Assembly (NCBI GenBank): GCA_022705265.1
Contig: JAKJEU010000053.1
Span: 1 to 8,577 of the forward strand
Direction: 5' to 3'
DNA length: 8,577 nt
DNA from: Pseudomonadota bacterium
GTDB taxonomy: Bacteria; Pseudomonadota; Alphaproteobacteria; JAKJEU01
The notes below the pieces were generated by a model, which was not told where the DNA came from, made no database searches, and saw only the letters and a list, made by a program, of their open reading frames with translations. This document shows, piece after piece, positions 5,600-8,577 of this stretch (positions are counted from its first letter, which is position 1; every line of letters begins with the position of its first letter). The translations under genes and the position numbers were made by a program.

Positions 5600-8577
5600 T
5601 GCATTATTTAGTCGACCTTGCTTTTGAAAAAACAAGAATGGTGCTTGTGTGCTTATTTTCGATTTTTCTTTTTGGTATAGTTGCATATAAGTCTATTTCC
5701 AAGGAATCTTTTCCTGATGTTACGATTCCTTATATTTTCGTTAATGTAACTTACAGAGGTATTTCACCAGAAGATTCAGAAAGGCTTTTGATTAAGCCTT
5801 TTGAAAAAGAGTTTAGAAGCGTTTCTGGGTTAAAAGAAATGAAAGCCACTGCTTTTGAAGGTGGTGCAAGAATTGTTTTGGAATTCGAAGCAGGCTTTGA
5901 TGTTGATAAAGCCTTAGATGATGTCAGAGAAAAAACCGATAGAGTTAAACCAGATTTACCAGCCGAAGCCGATGAACCAACGGTTGACGAACTTAATTCA
6001 AGTATGTTCCCAATTATGGTTGTAACATTATCTGGGGATTTGCCTGAAAGAACTTTGATAAACCTTGCTAAGGATTTACAAGATACTATCGAAGCAATTC
6101 CAGAAGTTTTGGAAGTTGATATTGGTGGTGAGCGAGAAGAGCAAGCAGAAGTCATAATAAATCCAGCGGTAATTGACAGCTATAAGCTTTCAATGGCTGA
6201 GGTTAGTGGACTTTTAAGTCAATCTAACAGCCTTGTTGCAGCGGGTGCTTTAAATACTGACCAAGGCCGTTTCCAAATAAAGGTTCCAGGGCTTTTAGAA
6301 ACGGTTCAAGACATTTTAAACTTGCCTGTAAAATCTGAAAAAGACAGCACCGTAACGATTAAGGATATTGCTTCTGGTCGTTTTAATTATGCTGATTCTG
6401 ATGGATATGCTCGGGTTAATGGCAAAAAAGCAATAACTTTGGAAGTTTCAAAAAGATCTGGGGAAAATATCATTGAAACGACTAAGAAAATCAAAGAAAC
6501 CTTAGATTACGAAAAACAATTTTGGCCAGCAGGCTTAATTGTCGAAGTTACCCAAGAACAAGCAACAAAAATCGAAAACAGTATCACAGATTTGTTTAAT
6601 TCTATTACTGCTGCGGTTTTGCTTGTTATGATTGTGGTTTTTGCCTCTCTTGGGATAAGAAATGGGTTGTTGGTTGGTGTTTCTATTCCTGGGTCCTTTT
6701 TGCTTGGTATAATTGCGCTTTATATTTTTGGATTTAACATAAACATGGTGGTTTTGTTTGGGCTTATCATGTCGGTTGGTATGTTGGTGGACGGAGCGAT
6801 TATTTTAACCGAATATGCAGACCGAAGAATGGGCGATGGTGACGATAAATTGACCGCATATATGACAGCAGCAAAAAGAATGTCATGGCCGATTTTATCT
6901 TCTACTTTGACAACTGTTTCGGCATTTATTCCTTTGATTATGTGGCCTGGAATTGTTGGGCAATTTATGAAATTTTTGCCAATTACGATTATTTTTACTT
7001 TGGTTGCATCTCTTTTGATGGCGATATTTTTTGTTCCTGTGCTTGGTTCGATTATTGGTAAAAAGCCTGATGACGACCCTGAACAAGAAAGGATTGTTGA
7101 AATATCAGAGCGAGGAAATCCTCTTGATTTAGAAGGGTTTACAGGTTTTTATACAAGAGTTTTGGCTTTTGCTTTAAAAAACGCGGGTAAAGTTATTTTG
7201 TCGGCCTTTGCGGTTTTGATTATGACTTTTATTTTGTATGGAAAATTCGGAAGCGGAATCATTTTCTTCCCTGATGCTGAGCCTGAAATTTTGGCAATGA
7301 ATATCGCAGCAAGAGGTAATTTATCAATAACCGAAAAAGATGAGCTTTTAAAGCAAGTTGAAACAAAAATTTTGGATATAAAGGATTTTAAATCAGTATA
7401 TGCAAGGTCTGGTCATTCCGCATATGGAACTGCCGAAGATGTTATCGGTGTGATTAATATCGAACTTGCCGATTGGGATAAGCGAAGAAAAGCTAATGCA
7501 ATTATGGAAGACATAAGAGCAAGGGTTAAAAATATCCCAGGTATAAAGGTAGAAGTAAGGCCAGAAGAAAAAGGTCCAAGTCATGGTAAACCAATAAAAA
7601 TCCAAGTTTCTGCAAGAAATACTTCGGATTTAGAGCCAGCCTTAAAGCATATAAGAAAAGGCATGAAGGAAATTGGTGGCTTTGTTGATGTCCAAGATGA
7701 TTTACCTTTGCCTGGTATCCAATGGGAAGTCGATGTTGACAGAGTTCAAGCATTAAAATTTGGAACTTCTTTGGTTCGTGTGGGTGAAATGATTCAACTT
7801 GTTACAAAAGGTTTGAAAATATCTTCATATCGTCCTGAATCTTCTGATGACGAGATTGATATTTTGTTGCGTTTTAATGAAGATTACCGTTCAATTAATC
7901 AATTAATGCAACTTAATTTAAGCATTAATGATGAAATTGTTCCAATATCAAATTTTATAAGTATAAATCCAAAACCTATGGTAAGTAATATTTACAGAAC
8001 TGATAGCAAAAGAACAAATACAATTGAATCAGATGTTGAAGAAGGTGTTTTGCCAAATACGAAAATTGTTGAAATTGATAATTGGTTAAAAGCAAATCCT
8101 TTGAAAACAGGTGTTTCTTATGAATTTAAAGGTGAAGATAAAGACAGAAAACAAGCTCAAAGCTTCCTTATAAAAGCATTTATGGTCGCGGTTATTTTGA
8201 TTGCTTTGGTTTTAATTGCTCAATTTAACAGCATCTCTGATACTTTGCTGGTGTTATCAGCGGTGGTGTTATCAACGACGGGTGTTTTCTTGGGCTTTTT
8301 AATCACAAGGCAACCTTTTGGTATAGTCATGGGTGGTCTTGGTATTATTTCTTTGGCGGGTATTATCGTTAATAATAACATTATTTTGATTGATACTTTT
8401 AATGTTTTGAAAAAGGAAAACGACGACATATTCTTGGCCTTGTTAAGGACTGGTTCGCAAAGGTTAAGACCAGTGTTTCTTACTACCTTTACTTCTATGT
8501 TAGGTCTTATGCCGATGGCTTTGAAACTTAATATCGATTTCTTTGGAAGACAAATAGAATATGGTAATCCGTCCTCA
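5599..8577 (+). CDS. RND efflux transporter permease (AcrB/MMPL-type superfamily), C-terminus cut by window edge
   Basis: This inner-membrane permease is expected to export small molecules using the proton gradient with its adaptor and an outer-membrane channel. The frame is open for 993 codons to the edge; family members are about 1030-1080 residues, so the last membrane helices are missing. Layout is TM1 about 13-30, a periplasmic loop 31-332, TM2-6 in 333-486, TM7 about 531-548, a second periplasmic loop 549-855, TM8-10 in 856-934 and the start of TM11. TM1 is followed by SKESFPDVTIPYIFV, the standard RND N-terminal motif. TM4 carries GMLVDGAIILTEYADRRM with Asp398 and Gly399, where AcrB has an Asp pair. 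TM10 carries LAGIIVNNNIILIDTFN, where AcrB has the relay lysine. A GAGGAA Shine-Dalgarno (5585-5590) and a 1-nt overlap with the adaptor stop support the start and tie the two genes together. Substrate is unknown. Confidence 0.95.
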   Translation, partial: MHYLVDLAFEKTRMVLVCLFSIFLFGIVAYKSISKESFPDVTIPYIFVNVTYRGISPEDSERLLIKPFEKEFRSVSGLKEMKATAFEGGARIVLEFEAGFDVDKALDDVREKTDRVKPDLPAEADEPTVDELNSSMFPIMVVTLSGDLPERTLINLAKDLQDTIEAIPEVLEVDIGGEREEQAEVIINPAVIDSYKLSMAEVSGLLSQSNSLVAAGALNTDQGRFQIKVPGLLETVQDILNLPVKSEKDSTVTIKDIASGRFNYADSDGYARVNGKKAITLEVSKRSGENIIETTKKIKETLDYEKQFWPAGLIVEVTQEQATKIENSITDLFNSITAAVLLVMIVVFASLGIRNGLLVGVSIPGSFLLGIIALYIFGFNINMVVLFGLIMSVGMLVDGAIILTEYADRRMGDGDDKLTAYMTAAKRMSWPILSSTLTTVSAFIPLIMWPGIVGQFMKFLPITIIFTLVASLLMAIFFVPVLGSIIGKKPDDDPEQERIVEISERGNPLDLEGFTGFYTRVLAFALKNAGKVILSAFAVLIMTFILYGKFGSGIIFFPDAEPEILAMNIAARGNLSITEKDELLKQVETKILDIKDFKSVYARSGHSAYGTAEDVIGVINIELADWDKRRKANAIMEDIRARVKNIPGIKVEVRPEEKGPSHGKPIKIQVSARNTSDLEPALKHIRKGMKEIGGFVDVQDDLPLPGIQWEVDVDRVQALKFGTSLVRVGEMIQLVTKGLKISSYRPESSDDEIDILLRFNEDYRSINQLMQLNLSINDEIVPISNFISINPKPMVSNIYRTDSKRTNTIESDVEEGVLPNTKIVEIDNWLKANPLKTGVSYEFKGEDKDRKQAQSFLIKAFMVAVILIALVLIAQFNSISDTLLVLSAVVLSTTGVFLGFLITRQPFGIVMGGLGIISLAGIIVNNNIILIDTFNVLKKENDDIFLALLRTGSQRLRPVFLTTFTSMLGLMPMALKLNIDFFGRQIEYGNPSS

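Noticed and set aside
5751..6155. A 134-codon open frame on the minus strand, rich in Ser.
   Set aside because: It lies wholly inside the permease gene on the opposite strand, has low-complexity composition and no family motif. It is a shadow of the coding frame.

Overview
The window looks like ordinary chromosomal DNA from an AT-rich bacterium, most likely a low-GC alphaproteobacterium. That placement is an inference. It rests on the MiaB N-terminus (NTCHIREKAAEKVFSELG), the split glycine decarboxylase, and the type of RND permease and adaptor. Stop codons are TGA (gcvPB), TAA (gcvT, gcvPA, adaptor) and TAG (gcvH). TGG is used for Trp, so the standard bacterial code applies. I see no tRNA, rRNA, insertion sequence, CRISPR array, phage gene or factor-independent terminator.

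Left half, minus strand (4416 down to 1): one tight operon, gcvT - gcvH - gcvPA - gcvPB - miaB. The first four genes encode the T, H and split P proteins of the glycine cleavage system. The L protein (dihydrolipoamide dehydrogenase) and the lipoylation enzymes are not here. P decarboxylates glycine and passes the aminomethyl group to the lipoyl arm of H. T then releases ammonia and makes 5,10-methylene-tetrahydrofolate. Gaps between these genes are 2-5 nt, and the Shine-Dalgarno sequences lie inside the ends of the preceding genes. miaB, for a tRNA methylthiotransferase, overlaps gcvPB as ATGA and runs off the left edge.

Middle (4417-4528): a 112-nt divergent intergenic region. It holds a perfect 18-bp inverted repeat placed between the likely -35 and -10 boxes of the gcv operon. 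No glycine riboswitch is visible.

Right half, plus strand (4529 to 8577): a two-gene RND efflux unit, a periplasmic adaptor (HlyD/MFP type) followed by an inner-membrane RND permease. They overlap as TAATG, and the permease is cut by the right edge at residue 993. The main anomaly is in the adaptor. Its natural start is the ATG at 4529, which has a Shine-Dalgarno and begins a typical membrane anchor, but an in-frame TAG interrupts the frame at codon 21 inside that anchor. The rest of the frame is intact. Either the pump has lost its adaptor anchor through a recent nonsense mutation, or the stop is read through, or it is a sequence error.
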